Shown piece by piece: positions 25,382-34,764 of a stretch of 64,000 bases of DNA. The DNA lies in NCBI GenBank assembly GCA_002425415.1, contig DIMG01000029.1, forward strand, positions 291,213 to 355,212, written 5' to 3'. This DNA is from Micavibrio sp. UBA5572. GTDB taxonomy: Bacteria; Pseudomonadota; Alphaproteobacteria; Micavibrionales; Micavibrionaceae. The notes beneath the pieces were generated by a model. That model was not told where the DNA came from. It worked only from the letters and a program-made list of their open reading frames with translations, and made no database searches. Both the position numbers and the translations under genes were made by a program. Position 1 is the stretch's first letter. Each line of letters starts with the position of its first letter.

Positions 25382-25658
25382 GTTATCTGCTCCAAGAAAG
25401 GCGGATTATGTCTTTCATAACGTCTGTGTGGGTATTCATCAGCAGCATGTTCTGGCCTGTTTGGCGATATTCATCCCTCCTTGAGGTTTTCCTCAAATAT
25501 TTGAGAGTCGCTGGGGGACTGGCCAAGTCTGGACGTGGCGCGGCAGATTGTGGTTGTATTCATGAGGGGGTGTATGAGCCACGATGTCCGTTGTGATAGC
25601 TTTTGGGAGAGGAAAAAGCAAATATTCCATACTGTGCGTATCTAAACTATGATTAAAA

Positions 25659-26936
25659 TTAGTGTACGTAAGTAAACGAGACATAGACGCTGTTACTGTT
25701 ATATTCGCTATCCTTGTTATCGGATTCTTTCCTTTGGTGAGAAACACCGATATTGAAATCCAGAGAATCTGTCAGAGCGTAACTGCTTTCAACTTTTCCG
25801 ATATAAAGCGTTGCCTCTAACGGCGTACCGGATACAGAGTAATCGTAATCATCTTTTTGTAGAGAAATTGATCCATCCCAAAGCCTTGTGAAGCTATTTG
25901 ACAAAACCAGTTGTTGTGATGTTAAAAGAGCCGTATCGCTTACAGAAGACTCCCCTTCACTAAAATTTTTATCGAAGCTATAACGAAGACTAGTTAGTCT
26001 TGTTATATTCCATTGTAAATTTCCTCCCAAAGAGAAAAATTGATCTGCGCTGTCCAGAGATGAATCTGTTCGCCTCTGCCACCGCCCAAACAACCCTCCG
26101 CTATATAAGCCGCCTGTAGAGAATTCCATGCCAGAGCGGATATTCCAAAGATCTGTTTCTCTGGTTGTGCCGTTGACCAAATTATATTCATTATCAGAAA
26201 AATTGGTGCGTAAATACAAGGCGTTTCCAGGTGACCGCACATAGGAGATTACGCCCCCTGTCGATTTCGTTTTCTTTTTCTCATAGTCGCTGGTCAAGGC
26301 TCTGGCTTTATCGAGAATAGTCGAGATAATTTGTTTTCCATCTACGGCAAACTGAATGTAACCAAGCGTTCTGCTAAATCCTATCGTGGCGGTATCAACC
26401 CAATAATCCAAAGGATTGGTGACATCAATATCTGCGCCTGTTCCTCTGGACAAATGTGATTTGGAATGAGACACGCTTGTGTTCATCTCAGTCTCTTTTG
26501 CTACATCATACCGCGCTTGTGCAAAGTAGCTATTCGAGACGAAGTCTCTGCTCTTTCTTTCTTTATATTTGACTTTTTTCTGTGTTGTTCCCGCCATAAT
26601 CATGTGGCGATTCCAGTTCGATTTTACACTTACAGAGCCCGTGGCGGTTGTAATGATGTCGCTGGTATGGTCATTTTTATCGTTGTCGATATTGTCATCA
26701 TATTCTGTGTTTAATCCCATAGCAGGCAAAAATAGAAAGCCACCCGCTCTAATGCCATGGATCATATCTGTTTCACCAGCATCACGAAGGGTTTTTTGAT
26801 AGGTCTCGTTATATTCAGCCGACTGTGCGATGACAGGAAGAAGGATAATCCCCAAAACAGTCATGAGTGTACAAGAAGAAAAGTATAATTTTCGTTTTGT
26901 CTCTGTTTGTTTTTTTGTGCTTTTTGAAGATTGCAT
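25659..26936 (-). CDS. Outer-membrane beta-barrel protein of the exopolysaccharide locus
   Basis: This exported protein (signal peptide residues ~15-39, ending IAQSAEY) is composed of alternating amphipathic strands to the C terminus (SVYVSFTYVH), as in the outer-membrane beta-barrel families found in Wzx/Wzy exopolysaccharide loci. It may help secrete or retain the polymer at the outer membrane. The C terminus lacks the usual final Phe. It is the last gene of a minus-strand group with the VanZ-like and Wzc-like genes (gaps of 2 nt), so the three are almost certainly one operon. Confidence 0.75.
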   Translation of the reverse strand: MQSSKSTKKQTETKRKLYFSSCTLMTVLGIILLPVIAQSAEYNETYQKTLRDAGETDMIHGIRAGGFLFLPAMGLNTEYDDNIDNDKNDHTSDIITTATGSVSVKSNWNRHMIMAGTTQKKVKYKERKSRDFVSNSYFAQARYDVAKETEMNTSVSHSKSHLSRGTGADIDVTNPLDYWVDTATIGFSRTLGYIQFAVDGKQIISTILDKARALTSDYEKKKTKSTGGVISYVRSPGNALYLRTNFSDNEYNLVNGTTRETDLWNIRSGMEFSTGGLYSGGLFGRWQRRTDSSLDSADQFFSLGGNLQWNITRLTSLRYSFDKNFSEGESSVSDTALLTSQQLVLSNSFTRLWDGSISLQKDDYDYSVSGTPLEATLYIGKVESSYALTDSLDFNIGVSHQRKESDNKDSEYNSNSVYVSFTYVH

Positions 26937-26938
26937 CC

Positions 26939-27325
26939 TTAATTATTCCCCCCCCTGCTCAATGTCGGTTTTTTGTATCCTGAATTTATTAACAATCCGG
27001 TAATACAACCTATTATCATTCCCATAATATTTGCCAAACCATCTTGCACAGAGGATTCTCTTCCTCCTATCATGGATTGTAAATACTCTATTCCCCATCC
27101 CATTCCAAATAGGCCAATGATGGCGCAAATTTTAAGTTTTTTTCCAGGTAAAACCACCATAGCACCCGATGTCATCACGGCATAGGCTAGCATGTGGAGG
27201 TTTTTATCCTCATTGTGACCAGCTTTAAACAAATCCGGTATAAGGGACAAAGCCCCCATAGCCACCAGACATATCATCCAGACAACGATCAGACTTATCT
27301 TTAAAACTCTCTTCTTCGCGGTCAC
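26939..27325 (-). CDS. VanZ-like small membrane protein
   Basis: This 128-residue protein has four predicted membrane helices and the VanZ-family pattern: a first helix, DKNLHMLAYAVMTSG, then WGIEYLQSMIGGRESSVQDGLANIMGMIIG. VanZ-like proteins are frequent in exopolysaccharide loci; the molecular role there is unknown. It lies two bases from both neighbours. Confidence 0.8.
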   Translation of the reverse strand: MTAKKRVLKISLIVVWMICLVAMGALSLIPDLFKAGHNEDKNLHMLAYAVMTSGAMVVLPGKKLKICAIIGLFGMGWGIEYLQSMIGGRESSVQDGLANIMGMIIGCITGLLINSGYKKPTLSRGGNN

Positions 27326-27327
27326 GT

Positions 27328-29364
27328 TTAATTTGCTCTTGCCAGAAGAAAATCGGATCCGGAAGTTACTTTCTTATAACGATCCAGATCAACGCGGTTC
27401 AGAACAACTCCCAAAACCGGTGCAGAAATATCGTGTAAAGTTGTCACCATATTATGGACGTTCTTTCTCGATGTTTCCATCCATTCTGTTACGATGATGA
27501 CACCGTCGACTTTTTTACACAGAACTTCGGATTCAGAATGTGAAAGAACAGGGCCTGAGTCAATCAAGATATAATCAAATTCATTTTTCAAGAAACCCAT
27601 CATTTCTTCAAATGCTTTCGATGCCATTCCTTCAGGAGATAGACCAATCATGTCTCCACGGCGCATCAAAGAAAATCCTGCGTTGGTTTTTAGCAATACA
27701 TCCTGAATATTGGCAACCCCGTTGAGCACTTCCATCATACCAGCACCCTCTTCTATCTTGCACAAATGGGTCAGCATCGGCTTTACAAAGTCTGCATCAA
27801 TAACTAAAACTTTTTTGTGCAAGGACACAAGATAATGCGCCAAATTAAAAACCAGCGTTGTGCGTCCCTCACGGGGCAATGCCGAACTAAACAAAATGGA
27901 TTTACTCGTTGTTCCGGCCAAGGCGGCCACATAGATTTTTTTGATTGCCTCACGGTGGTTTGATGCTCCCATGAGTGTTAAATCATTGGGGTCTGTCACT
28001 TCTGGCAAAATACCCATCGGTTTTAATCCCATGCGGCGAATATCTTCATAGTTTCTCAATCCTGACCGTAGCATTTCGATTACAAATATAATCGTACTGG
28101 CCAAAATTCCAGAAAACAGTGCGGCAACAATCAACATAAAAAATTTTGATGGGTTGGATGGCCATGACGGAGCGATTGCTCTGGAAATCACAGAGGCATC
28201 CGGTTGGGCAAAATTAATCTGGGACTGAAGACTTTCATAGTTTGCTAAAAAGCTATCCAGTTGTTTCTGGCTGGCATCCCTTTCGACTATCAGAGTTTTT
28301 AGATGAATGAGTTTTTCACGTTGCGTGTCACTCATGTCCTTGACTTCATCCAAACGTCCAGTCAAGAGCATTTCTTGTGCTTCCATTGAATGGAGTTCGG
28401 CTTTTAAATTCTCCAAAGTTTTTTCTACTTCCGAAGCAATTGACTGTCTGGCTTGGTACAAAGCATTTTGTGCAGCCAAGATTTTGGGGTGACGAGAGCC
28501 ATAACGCGAGCGGAGTTCTTGAACTTCTTTCGCAGCAAGGGCTTCTTGTTGTTTTAAAGAATTCATGGCAGGAGATTCGGATAAGGTTACGAGGGTGTCT
28601 GCACCATCTTCTTCCTTGGCCAATTCCAATGCCTTGATCTTTGCCTCAACATCGAATTTTTTTACCTGTATCGGTGTCAATTGTGCGGCAAGATCCGAAA
28701 TGTCGTGCAAAAACAGTTCTTCCGAGCCCTGACCAATTGCCAGTTTTTCCTTGGCGCGGAAATTTTCTACTGCTTGCGATTTTCTGACAACATCGTCTTT
28801 TAATTCACCGACTTTTCCGTGAAACCATTCACGCAATTTATTGACTTCATTTTGTTTGTTTTCCACCTGAAGATTTAGGTAACTGTCCACATGGGCATTG
28901 GCAATCAATGCCGCATCTTGTGGATTAGGAGCTTGAAAAGTCACATCAATAATTTTCGATGATCCTTGAGAGCTTACATTCAAAGACCGCGCAAAACTGC
29001 CAACAAGATTTAAAAGTTGGTCTGCAGAATGTCCTGTTTTTTCAGCGTAATTTATACTCTCCATCGTTTTCAGAGCTAAATCGGAGGAGGTTAAAACCTT
29101 TACTTCGGTTTGGACTGTAAAATTACTGAATTGATCTCCGCCCGTCACCTCGGCAAAGTCCGGAAGATTCAAGTTCCCTTTCTCAACCATGAGACTTGCC
29201 GTCGCTTTATAGTAAGCCGGACGCGTTAGAATAAATATGGCCGCCACAAAAAAAGCAATCGCGGAAATGGTCAGTATCAGAACGCGATGTCGCCAAAGCG
29301 TAAGGAAAATTTCGCGAATATCAAACTCGTTCGTTTGTTCAAGTTGGCTGTATTGTGATGACAT
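27328..29364 (-). CDS. Wzc/GumC-like polysaccharide co-polymerase with degenerate ATPase domain
   Basis: This inner-membrane chain-length and export protein has a Wzz domain with membrane helices near residues 30-50 and ~400-420, long coiled coils between (~160-380), and a C-terminal BY-kinase/ParA-like domain (~460-670). In that domain the Walker A loop reads SALPREGRTT, with Arg where the nucleotide-binding Lys should be. Walker A' (VLVIDADFVKP) and Walker B (YILIDSGPV) are preserved. There is no tyrosine cluster at the C terminus. It is therefore probably a weak or inactive kinase, acting structurally like GumC. It is first in the operon with the VanZ-like and beta-barrel genes, divergent from manC. 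Confidence 0.9.
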   Translation of the reverse strand: MSSQYSQLEQTNEFDIREIFLTLWRHRVLILTISAIAFFVAAIFILTRPAYYKATASLMVEKGNLNLPDFAEVTGGDQFSNFTVQTEVKVLTSSDLALKTMESINYAEKTGHSADQLLNLVGSFARSLNVSSQGSSKIIDVTFQAPNPQDAALIANAHVDSYLNLQVENKQNEVNKLREWFHGKVGELKDDVVRKSQAVENFRAKEKLAIGQGSEELFLHDISDLAAQLTPIQVKKFDVEAKIKALELAKEEDGADTLVTLSESPAMNSLKQQEALAAKEVQELRSRYGSRHPKILAAQNALYQARQSIASEVEKTLENLKAELHSMEAQEMLLTGRLDEVKDMSDTQREKLIHLKTLIVERDASQKQLDSFLANYESLQSQINFAQPDASVISRAIAPSWPSNPSKFFMLIVAALFSGILASTIIFVIEMLRSGLRNYEDIRRMGLKPMGILPEVTDPNDLTLMGASNHREAIKKIYVAALAGTTSKSILFSSALPREGRTTLVFNLAHYLVSLHKKVLVIDADFVKPMLTHLCKIEEGAGMMEVLNGVANIQDVLLKTNAGFSLMRRGDMIGLSPEGMASKAFEEMMGFLKNEFDYILIDSGPVLSHSESEVLCKKVDGVIIVTEWMETSRKNVHNMVTTLHDISAPVLGVVLNRVDLDRYKKVTSGSDFLLARAN

Positions 29365-29586
29365 GATTATGCCTCGACGCTCTATGATTATGGGTGGTGG
29401 TTTCTATCAAAGGGTTATGCGGGATATTTTCTCCTTGAGTCAAGAAGATACGCAATTTCTCCCCCTCAAAATTCTATATTATGTATAACATTAGGAGGAT
29501 GTCGCTTTTTTGGTTAAATTTCTTGTTTTTTATACCCTCTTCGCTTAGCAATCAGGCTGGTTTCAAAAAAAATTAAGGTATGCGTT

Positions 29587-30681
29587 ATGAGAATTATTCC
29601 TGTTATTTTATGTGGAGGCTCCGGCACGCGCTTATGGCCGGAAAGTCGGGAAGACCTGCCCAAGCAATTTTTGAACCTGATCGATCATCATTCCTTGCTT
29701 AGAAACACGGTTGATCGTGCTTTAAAAGTTTCACATTGTCCGGCTGCCGACATTGTCTGCGTTTGTCTGGAGTCGCTCTCGACGACCATCCAGTCCGCTT
29801 TAAAAGATGCAGGAGCAGCCGAGCATATTCTTTGTGAGCCGATGGCTCGTAATACTGCAGCAGCTGTGGCTTTAGCTGCCCGTTATTGTCAGGAAATGTT
29901 CGGGGCAGACTCCTATATGTGGGTTTTACCGTCCGACCATTATATCGGCAAGCTGGATGTCCTTGAGGCGGCGCTGCACTCTGCGGTAAAATCGGCAGAT
30001 GATAATAAATTGGTTACATTCGGCATTACTCCGACCAGACCGGAAACAGGGTACGGGTACATCAAATGTGAAAAATCTTCTGATCTCTCAATCCTTCCTG
30101 TCGAAAAATTTGTTGAGAAGCCCGATTTGCAGACCGCTGTTTCGTTCTTGCAAGACGGTTCCTACTATTGGAATAGCGGCATGTTCTTGTTCCAAACAAA
30201 CTGTGTTGTCGAATCTTTCAAGGCCTTGGCCATAGATGTTTTTGATGGAGTTGAATCGTCCATTTCTGTTGGTCACATCAATATGCCGGATGAAGATCTT
30301 TATTCTCAAGTTCCTAAAATTCCATTTGATAAGGCCATCATGGAAAAATCTTCCGATGTGACTGTTATTCCATGTGATATGGCGTGGTCGGATGTTGGCA
30401 CATGGGAAAGCATTTGGGAGATTTCACCAAAGACCGAAGAAAATAATGTGACCACTGGCGATGTTGTCACCATTGATAGTGAAAACTGTCTGATCCGTTC
30501 AAACTCGGGGCGGCTTGTTGCCGTGGCTGGTATCGAGAATATTGTTGTGATTGACACCAACGATACTGTTCTTATCACATGCAAAGATTCTTCCGACCCG
30601 TTAAAAAAACTGGTTGAAAAGATGAAGGCGGAACAAAGAGATCAGCTTTATTTTTCTTCGCGGATCACGAAACCGCTCTGA
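29587..30681 (+). CDS. manC: Mannose-1-phosphate guanylyltransferase
   Basis: This enzyme makes GDP-mannose from mannose-1-phosphate and GTP, supplying mannose to the polysaccharide. The nucleotidyltransferase signature is ILCGGSGTRLWPESREDLPKQF-like at residues ~7-27 (shown partly), with LPSDHYIGK and FVEKPD further on. At 364 aa it has only the nucleotidyltransferase and short beta-helix parts and lacks the C-terminal cupin phosphomannose isomerase domain of bifunctional ManC/AlgA enzymes. Its 3' end overlaps the convergent ugd by 17 nt. Confidence 0.93.
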   Translation: MRIIPVILCGGSGTRLWPESREDLPKQFLNLIDHHSLLRNTVDRALKVSHCPAADIVCVCLESLSTTIQSALKDAGAAEHILCEPMARNTAAAVALAARYCQEMFGADSYMWVLPSDHYIGKLDVLEAALHSAVKSADDNKLVTFGITPTRPETGYGYIKCEKSSDLSILPVEKFVEKPDLQTAVSFLQDGSYYWNSGMFLFQTNCVVESFKALAIDVFDGVESSISVGHINMPDEDLYSQVPKIPFDKAIMEKSSDVTVIPCDMAWSDVGTWESIWEISPKTEENNVTTGDVVTIDSENCLIRSNSGRLVAVAGIENIVVIDTNDTVLITCKDSSDPLKKLVEKMKAEQRDQLYFSSRITKPL

Positions 30682-32017
30682 TTTTTTCTGTTTGTACATC
30701 TTCAACCGTTATCGATGGACGGCCGATTGAGCTGTACTGGAATCCACAGTCCTTCATTTCATTGACTTTGTAGATGTTACGCAAATCAACAATACATTTT
30801 GTTTTAAGCAGCTGTGCAACACGGTCAAGCTGAAGACCACGGAATTCATTCCATTCGGTCACAATCACCAATGCGTCAGCATCTTTCATCGTTGCATAGG
30901 CATCATCCGCCCATTCAACATTGGACAAAACAGCCTTGGCATTTTCCATGGCTGCAGGATCATGCGCGGCAATGGTTGCGCCTGCTTTTTGCAAAGCCGG
31001 AATAATAACCAAAGACGGAGCTTCACGAATGTCATCCGTGTTCGGTTTAAATGCAATGCCCAGAACAGCAATTTTTTTGCCTTTCACATCGCCGCCGCAA
31101 GCCGCAATCACACGATCTGCCATTTCTTTCTGGCGGTTTTTGTTGATCTCGACGACCTTATCTACCAATGTCTGGGGAGCTCCGAAATTCTGGCCGATCT
31201 GAACCAGTGCCAAAGTATCTTTCGGGAAACATGATCCTCCATACCCGGGGCCTGCGTGCAAGAATTTCTTACCGATCCTGCCATCCAGCCCCATGCCTTT
31301 TGCAACGTCTTGAACATTTGCTCCGGCGGCTTCACATAGATTGGCGATTTCGTTGATAAACGTAATTTTTGCTGCCAAAAACGCGTTGCTTGCGTATTTG
31401 GTGATTTCTGCACTTTCGGGAGAGGTCATCACCATCGGAGTTTCATTGATATAAAGCGGGCGGTAAAGCTGGCGCATCACTTCACGCGCGCGTTCGCTAT
31501 CAACACCAACCACGACGCGATCAGGGCGCAAGAAATCGTCGATTGCCGCGCCTTCGCGTAAAAATTCAGGATTGGAAACGACATCGAAATCGGCATCAGG
31601 GTTAGCTTTACGGATTACTTCGGTCACTTTTCGTGCCGTTCCGACTGGAACAGTCGATTTGTCGACAATGATTGTATAACCCTGCAAATGCTGCGCGATT
31701 TCTTCTGCGGCTTGAAACACATAAGTCAGGTCAGCCTGACCATCTTCAACGCGGGGAGGCGTTCCAACGGCAATAAAGACCGCGTCGGCATCACGGACAG
31801 CTTCGCCCAGATCGGTTGTAAAAGACAACCGTCCGGCTTTTACCTGTTTGGCCACCAAATCATCAAGGCCAGGCTCATAAATCGGGATTCCACCGCTTTT
31901 TAGCATATCGATCTTGCGTTGATCCTTGTCAACGCAAATCACTTCCACGCCAAATTCTGCAAAACATGTTCCTGATACCAGACCAACGTAACCAGTTCCT
32001 ACGACACCTATTTTCAT
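30665..32017 (-). CDS. ugd: UDP-glucose 6-dehydrogenase
   Basis: Ugd oxidises UDP-glucose to UDP-glucuronate with two NAD+. The N-terminal Rossmann motif is MKIGVVGTGYVGLVSG. The catalytic Cys loop is GPGYGGSCFPKDT, and the C-terminal UDP-binding domain includes AFKPNTDDIREAPS. I start at ATG 32017 because it matches the family N terminus; an in-frame start 18 nt further upstream is possible. It supplies glucuronate for the GumK-like transferases and substrate for the epimerase at 43040. Confidence 0.97.
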   Translation of the reverse strand: MKIGVVGTGYVGLVSGTCFAEFGVEVICVDKDQRKIDMLKSGGIPIYEPGLDDLVAKQVKAGRLSFTTDLGEAVRDADAVFIAVGTPPRVEDGQADLTYVFQAAEEIAQHLQGYTIIVDKSTVPVGTARKVTEVIRKANPDADFDVVSNPEFLREGAAIDDFLRPDRVVVGVDSERAREVMRQLYRPLYINETPMVMTSPESAEITKYASNAFLAAKITFINEIANLCEAAGANVQDVAKGMGLDGRIGKKFLHAGPGYGGSCFPKDTLALVQIGQNFGAPQTLVDKVVEINKNRQKEMADRVIAACGGDVKGKKIAVLGIAFKPNTDDIREAPSLVIIPALQKAGATIAAHDPAAMENAKAVLSNVEWADDAYATMKDADALVIVTEWNEFRGLQLDRVAQLLKTKCIVDLRNIYKVNEMKDCGFQYSSIGRPSITVEDVQTEKIRAVS

Positions 32018-32216
32018 TCCAGAATTCCTAAACATTCCTTATGGTTTATATTCCTGATTATCTATACCTATCCTTATCCAGAATGGAAGGAAAAACCGCT
32101 TTTTTACCCTATTCTTTGCCTCAAAAGAGCATTTTTAATGAAACCACTTGTTTTTTTTCCGGTGTTCCATTAGCCCTCGAATGAGAATAAAAAGCCTTGG
32201 CTATAAAGGAACTGAT

Positions 32217-33674
32217 ATGTCAGATGACAGCCACCAAATAGGAAAAAGTGCCATCTGGTCGGTTTTGAACCAAACCACGAGCCAGATGATGGCTCTGGCT
32301 GTTTTTCTGGTGACAGCCCGTTTTATTTCCAAGGAAGATTTCGGAACCATGGCTATCGCCATGTTGGTCGTTGAGGTTTTGCGTCAATTAACCATCGAAA
32401 GTATCGGTCTTTCCCTGTTAGCTAGATCCAATCCAGAGAAAAAAGATTATAATGCCGGATTTATTCTCGTGCTCTTGTCCAGCTTTATTGCTGCCGTTCT
32501 TATTTTTCTTGGGGCCGCCCCCCTTGCCGATTTGATGGTCAATGCCCGTTTGGAAAATGCATTGCACTGGATTTGCCTGATTATTCTCACGTTCGGGGCT
32601 TCAAAAATTCACGAAACATGGTTAGCAAAAAATATGATGTTCAAGAAATTGGCTTTGCGATCCATTTTTTCTATTTTTATCGGAGGTGGGGTTGGCATTT
32701 ATATGGCTATCCATGGGTTTGGACTCCTTAGCCTGATTGCTCAACAAATTGTTACCACACTTTTGGGCGCTATCTTCCTATGGTCAGTGACGAAATGGCG
32801 TCCAGGGTTAGAAACCAGCAAAGAGCATATTATCAAAATTTTAAAATATGCCCGTTATATCTCTTTTAACAACTCGGCAAATCTGGTGAACGCACAAAGC
32901 GATGTTTTTCTTACTGCTTATTTTCTGGGCGCTTCTCCTGCAGGGATTTATAATGCTGCAAAACGCCTGATCTTATCTGCAAACCTTGTTATGAGCAGTT
33001 CTATCGGGCAGGTTTCGATGCCAGCGCTATCTAATGCCAGTCAAGATCCGGAAAAACTACGCAAAACATATCTGGATTTTTGTCTGTTTACCTGCCTGTT
33101 TACTGCACCTGCTTTTGTTGGACTCGCCAGTTTATCCCAACCTTTTGTTGGAGTGTTATTAGGCCAGACATGGGTTGAAGTTGCTCCTATATTGTCAATT
33201 CTTTGCTTGCCTGCCTTTCTTTTTTCTCTGGGACAGTTGAGCAATCATTTGTTTTTCAGTTTAAACAAACCACTCTTCACATCTGTTTTTTCGGCGCTTA
33301 ATGCCATCACCAATATTTTGTTGCTTGTTGCTTTTGCCCGATTTGGTCTGGAATATGTTGCTTTAGCATTTGCTTTAAAAACCCTTATTTTATTTCCTAT
33401 CCAGCTATTTTTTGCACATCGCCTCATTGATGTTCCTGTACTGGAATTTTTAAAGTCTCTTTACCCTGCCATTTTATCTTCTGTGGTTATGGGCGGCTTC
33501 TTATCTCTTGTTCTGCCTTATTTATCCGGAGTCTCTTCTATTCTTCAGTTGCTTATTCTTGTTCCTGTCGGAGTTGTGGTTTACTATTCTTCTCTATGGG
33601 TGTTCGATAAACAATCTGTGTTTTTGTTGCTGGATTTTGTTAGGAAATCCATTTCCAAGAAAGCGGTTTCATAG
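32217..33674 (+). CDS. Wzx/GumJ-like lipid-linked oligosaccharide flippase
   Basis: This polysaccharide-biosynthesis flippase of the MOP superfamily has about 12-14 membrane helices throughout. The N-terminal GKSAIWSVLNQTTSQMMALA region and FISKEDFGTMAIAM are typical of WzxC-like proteins. It would flip the undecaprenyl-linked repeat unit to the periplasm. The start at 32217 (MSDDSHQ) has AAGGA 6 nt upstream. The next gene begins 3 nt after its stop, so the two form a plus-strand pair divergent from ugd. Confidence 0.92.
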   Translation: MSDDSHQIGKSAIWSVLNQTTSQMMALAVFLVTARFISKEDFGTMAIAMLVVEVLRQLTIESIGLSLLARSNPEKKDYNAGFILVLLSSFIAAVLIFLGAAPLADLMVNARLENALHWICLIILTFGASKIHETWLAKNMMFKKLALRSIFSIFIGGGVGIYMAIHGFGLLSLIAQQIVTTLLGAIFLWSVTKWRPGLETSKEHIIKILKYARYISFNNSANLVNAQSDVFLTAYFLGASPAGIYNAAKRLILSANLVMSSSIGQVSMPALSNASQDPEKLRKTYLDFCLFTCLFTAPAFVGLASLSQPFVGVLLGQTWVEVAPILSILCLPAFLFSLGQLSNHLFFSLNKPLFTSVFSALNAITNILLLVAFARFGLEYVALAFALKTLILFPIQLFFAHRLIDVPVLEFLKSLYPAILSSVVMGGFLSLVLPYLSGVSSILQLLILVPVGVVVYYSSLWVFDKQSVFLLLDFVRKSISKKAVS

Positions 33675-33677
33675 CCT

Positions 33678-34760
33678 ATGAAAAAATTTCTGTTTATTTC
33701 AGGACATGACCCAGATGCAGAGCGTAAAGTCGATCTGCATTTTATGGCACAATGTTTGCTTGAAGATGGGAATGATGTTTCGTTTATTGTTGTCGGGTCG
33801 AGCTTTCTGGGACATGCTTTTGGCAAATCCCCCCTTATTTCGACACCGAATACATGGATATATTCCGGCCGGTTTTCCAAGTTGTTCTGGTATCCTGTTT
33901 TTCACCCAATGAAGGTTAAACTGGGACAATTCAAAGATATTTCATCGTTTCTATTCGGCATTTATCCCTTGTTATTTCCCTATAAAAAGCTGCGAGATCA
34001 AGGCTGTTTCGATTATATTCTGATCGAAAGCGGAGCCGGATTGGCTCTTGTTCCAAAACTGAAAGTTCTTTATCCAAAAGCAAAATTTATTTATAGCGTC
34101 AGCGATCGGCTGGTGCGTCTGCATGTTCCCCGAATTCTTTATTCTTTTGAGAAAAAGGCCTTGCCGGATTTTGATATGATCCGCGTTCCATCACCCTTGA
34201 TGATGAAAGATTTTCCGCGTCATTCAGTCGTTAGATATATTCCGCACGGGATTGACCGCAAATTATTTGATGCGCCTCTTCCTAATCCGTTTCTTTCAAA
34301 AAACAATGCTATTTCTATCGGGGATTCTCTTTTTGATGCCGAAGCCATCAAGATTCTGGCCACGTCTTATCCCGAATGGAGTTTCCATCTTTTCGGTGAG
34401 CAGGCAAAATTGGCTCATAAACTTTTCAATGTGATCGAGCATGGAGAAACACGATTTGAGGATATTCTTCCTTATATCCAGCATGCCGATGTCGGTCTTG
34501 CGCTTTATTGCGAAGCGCCGCAAGCCGATTATATCAGCCATTCCAGTTTACGCATGATCCAGTATAGTTATTGCAAACTTCCGATTGTTACACCGCATTT
34601 TTCGGCTCATGACAGGGCGCATGCCTTCGGGTATGAAATAGGAAACGCCCAAGATCTTTGTCAAGCTTTTACCTGCGCCAAAGACTATGAGCGAGAGAGC
34701 ATATCCAAAGACACAATATTGGATTGGACAACAATCACCCAAATGATGTTCCATGATTAG
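33678..34760 (+). CDS. GumK-like (GT70) glycosyltransferase, copy 1
   Basis: This GT-B fold transferase resembles xanthan glucuronosyltransferase GumK: N-terminal FLFISGHDPDAERKVDLHFMA, VESGAG-type IESGAGLALVPKLK, PKAKFIYSVSDRL, and a C-terminal donor domain with YIPHGID and HADVGLALY. It probably adds glucuronic acid (UDP-GlcA) to a lipid-linked acceptor. It is a clear paralogue of the minus-strand gene at 35993-37093, sharing the same motif order throughout. It is convergent with the pyruvyl transferase gene. Confidence 0.82.
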   Translation: MKKFLFISGHDPDAERKVDLHFMAQCLLEDGNDVSFIVVGSSFLGHAFGKSPLISTPNTWIYSGRFSKLFWYPVFHPMKVKLGQFKDISSFLFGIYPLLFPYKKLRDQGCFDYILIESGAGLALVPKLKVLYPKAKFIYSVSDRLVRLHVPRILYSFEKKALPDFDMIRVPSPLMMKDFPRHSVVRYIPHGIDRKLFDAPLPNPFLSKNNAISIGDSLFDAEAIKILATSYPEWSFHLFGEQAKLAHKLFNVIEHGETRFEDILPYIQHADVGLALYCEAPQADYISHSSLRMIQYSYCKLPIVTPHFSAHDRAHAFGYEIGNAQDLCQAFTCAKDYERESISKDTILDWTTITQMMFHD

Positions 34761-34764
34761 CTGT

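Noticed and set aside
25408..25596. 62-residue plus-strand open frame in the gap before the outer-membrane protein gene
   Set aside because: No ribosome-binding site, no family resemblance, and the start lies after the orphan terminator.
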